Positions 63,541 through 64,000 of a stretch of DNA of 64,000 nt are shown piece by piece. The position numbers were made by a program, and so were the translations under genes. A model generated the notes under the pieces. The model was not told the origin of the DNA, did not search any database, and was given only the letters and a program-made list of their open reading frames with translations. The stretch is from Nitrosospira briensis (lineage in GTDB: Bacteria; Pseudomonadota; Gammaproteobacteria; Burkholderiales; Nitrosomonadaceae): the NCBI RefSeq assembly GCF_900115125.1, contig NZ_FOVJ01000001.1, positions 777,852-841,851 on the forward strand. The letters run 5' to 3'. How positions within the stretch are numbered: the stretch's first letter is position 1; every line of letters begins with the position of its first letter.

Positions 63541-63882
63541 ATGGAAAAAGAACCTTTGATCAAGCTGCCGTGGCACGGGCATGAAACGATAGCATCAATA
63601 CCGTCACTACTGGACAAGGGCGAGCGTATAGAAGTCACGCTGCCCTCCAACTATAACCATGCTTTGTTCCGGGTGCTGCATCCTGGCAAACCGGCGGCGC
63701 AACTGGAAGAAATTGACGCTTCAGGAGGACCGGAACTTCTGGCGGAAATCGCAACTGTCACCGGCCTGGAGGAATTTGCCACGCTTACGCAAGCACTCGC
63801 CAGCGCGGACGCTACGGTGCAGGTCGTCAGTCCTCCAAAAGTGCTCATCACGCTTCCTTCTGCGAACGTAAAAAAGCAATGA
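63541..63882 (+). CDS. Small hypothetical protein upstream of a PLD-family gene
   Basis: A 113-residue soluble protein with beta-type segments (GERIEVTLPSNYNHALFRVL) and a helical part (ELLAEIATVTGLEEFATLTQ). ATG 63541 follows AGGAACGAGGA. The stop overlaps the start of the next gene in ATGA, so the two are coupled. No family recognised. Confidence 0.65.
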   Translation: MEKEPLIKLPWHGHETIASIPSLLDKGERIEVTLPSNYNHALFRVLHPGKPAAQLEEIDASGGPELLAEIATVTGLEEFATLTQALASADATVQVVSPPKVLITLPSANVKKQ

Positions 63883-64000
63883 CCCGTTCCACCATTCTTA
63901 AGCCGGGAGATAACTGCTGGCGTATCGATCACGCCGATCAGATCGCCTTTATCGTCGATGGGGCGGATTTTTTTCGCGCTTTCCGTGAAGCGGTAAAACA
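63879..64000 (+). CDS. Phospholipase D-like protein, N-terminal part
   Basis: Starts at ATG 63879 overlapping the previous stop and runs off the right edge. It reads MTRSTILKPGDNCWRIDHAD, then QIAFIVDGADFFRAFREAVK. This start (ILKPGxNCWRIxHADxxAFLVDG) is typical of PLD-domain proteins of the cardiolipin-synthase-like type. The catalytic HKD motifs lie outside the window. Confidence 0.65.
   Translation, partial: MTRSTILKPGDNCWRIDHADQIAFIVDGADFFRAFREAVK

Overview
The window reads as a chromosomal stretch of a free-living betaproteobacterium. Gene content and style (moderate GC, many redox and metal-stress genes, a sulfide-oxidation operon, REP-like GGATTAGCGC palindromes) fit an ammonia-oxidising Nitrosomonadaceae such as Nitrosospira. 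That assignment is inference: no amo, hao or rRNA gene lies in the window. No tRNA, rRNA, CRISPR array or intact insertion sequence was found.

Layout. 0-17 kb is a stress and signalling block: a thioredoxin-reductase-like tail, a hemerythrin, an ABC exporter, a GH1-RmlD fusion, two tandem ferritin-like proteins, a KGG stress protein, an SDR and two divergent PAS hybrid histidine kinases. 17-27.5 kb holds an alpha/beta hydrolase, a fatty acid desaturase with a divergent winged-helix regulator, an FAD-Rieske oxidoreductase, a CheY-like regulator, a diguanylate cyclase, a methyltransferase and a TetR-led three-gene operon. 27.7-33.6 kb is a sulfur island: tauE, sqr, persulfide dioxygenase and fmdB, then a clade-D-like beta-carbonic anhydrase (candidate COS hydrolase). 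A divergent sigma54 activator faces the carbonic anhydrase across an intergenic region with two tandem palindromes and a -24/-12 promoter.

33.6-37.2 kb is a decaying insertion. It is bounded by two copies of an imperfect ~90-100 bp repeat and contains a broken ABC-2 transporter, a serine-recombinase remnant and an intact HxlR/GST pair. 37-48 kb carries pyruvate kinase, HU, MgtC and a surface lipid/glycan set (GT-B-like protein, sugar nucleotidyltransferase, HIT, phosphoglycerate-mutase-like phosphatase, GtrA-GT39 fusion, CDP-alcohol phosphatidyltransferase). 48-64 kb has a cytochrome c pseudogene, SelO, a His/Gly-rich secreted protein with a glycine-zipper lipoprotein, EgtB without EgtD, MetY, an MscS-type channel, HdeD, CbpA-CbpM, a lipoprotein gene broken by one in-frame TGA, and the start of a phospholipase-D-like gene.

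The most coherent candidate system is the sulfur island. I infer that sulfide is oxidised by SQR, the persulfide by the dioxygenase, and sulfite is exported by TauE. A sigma54 activator with a Cys-containing sensor domain probably switches on the adjacent carbonic-anhydrase-family enzyme.
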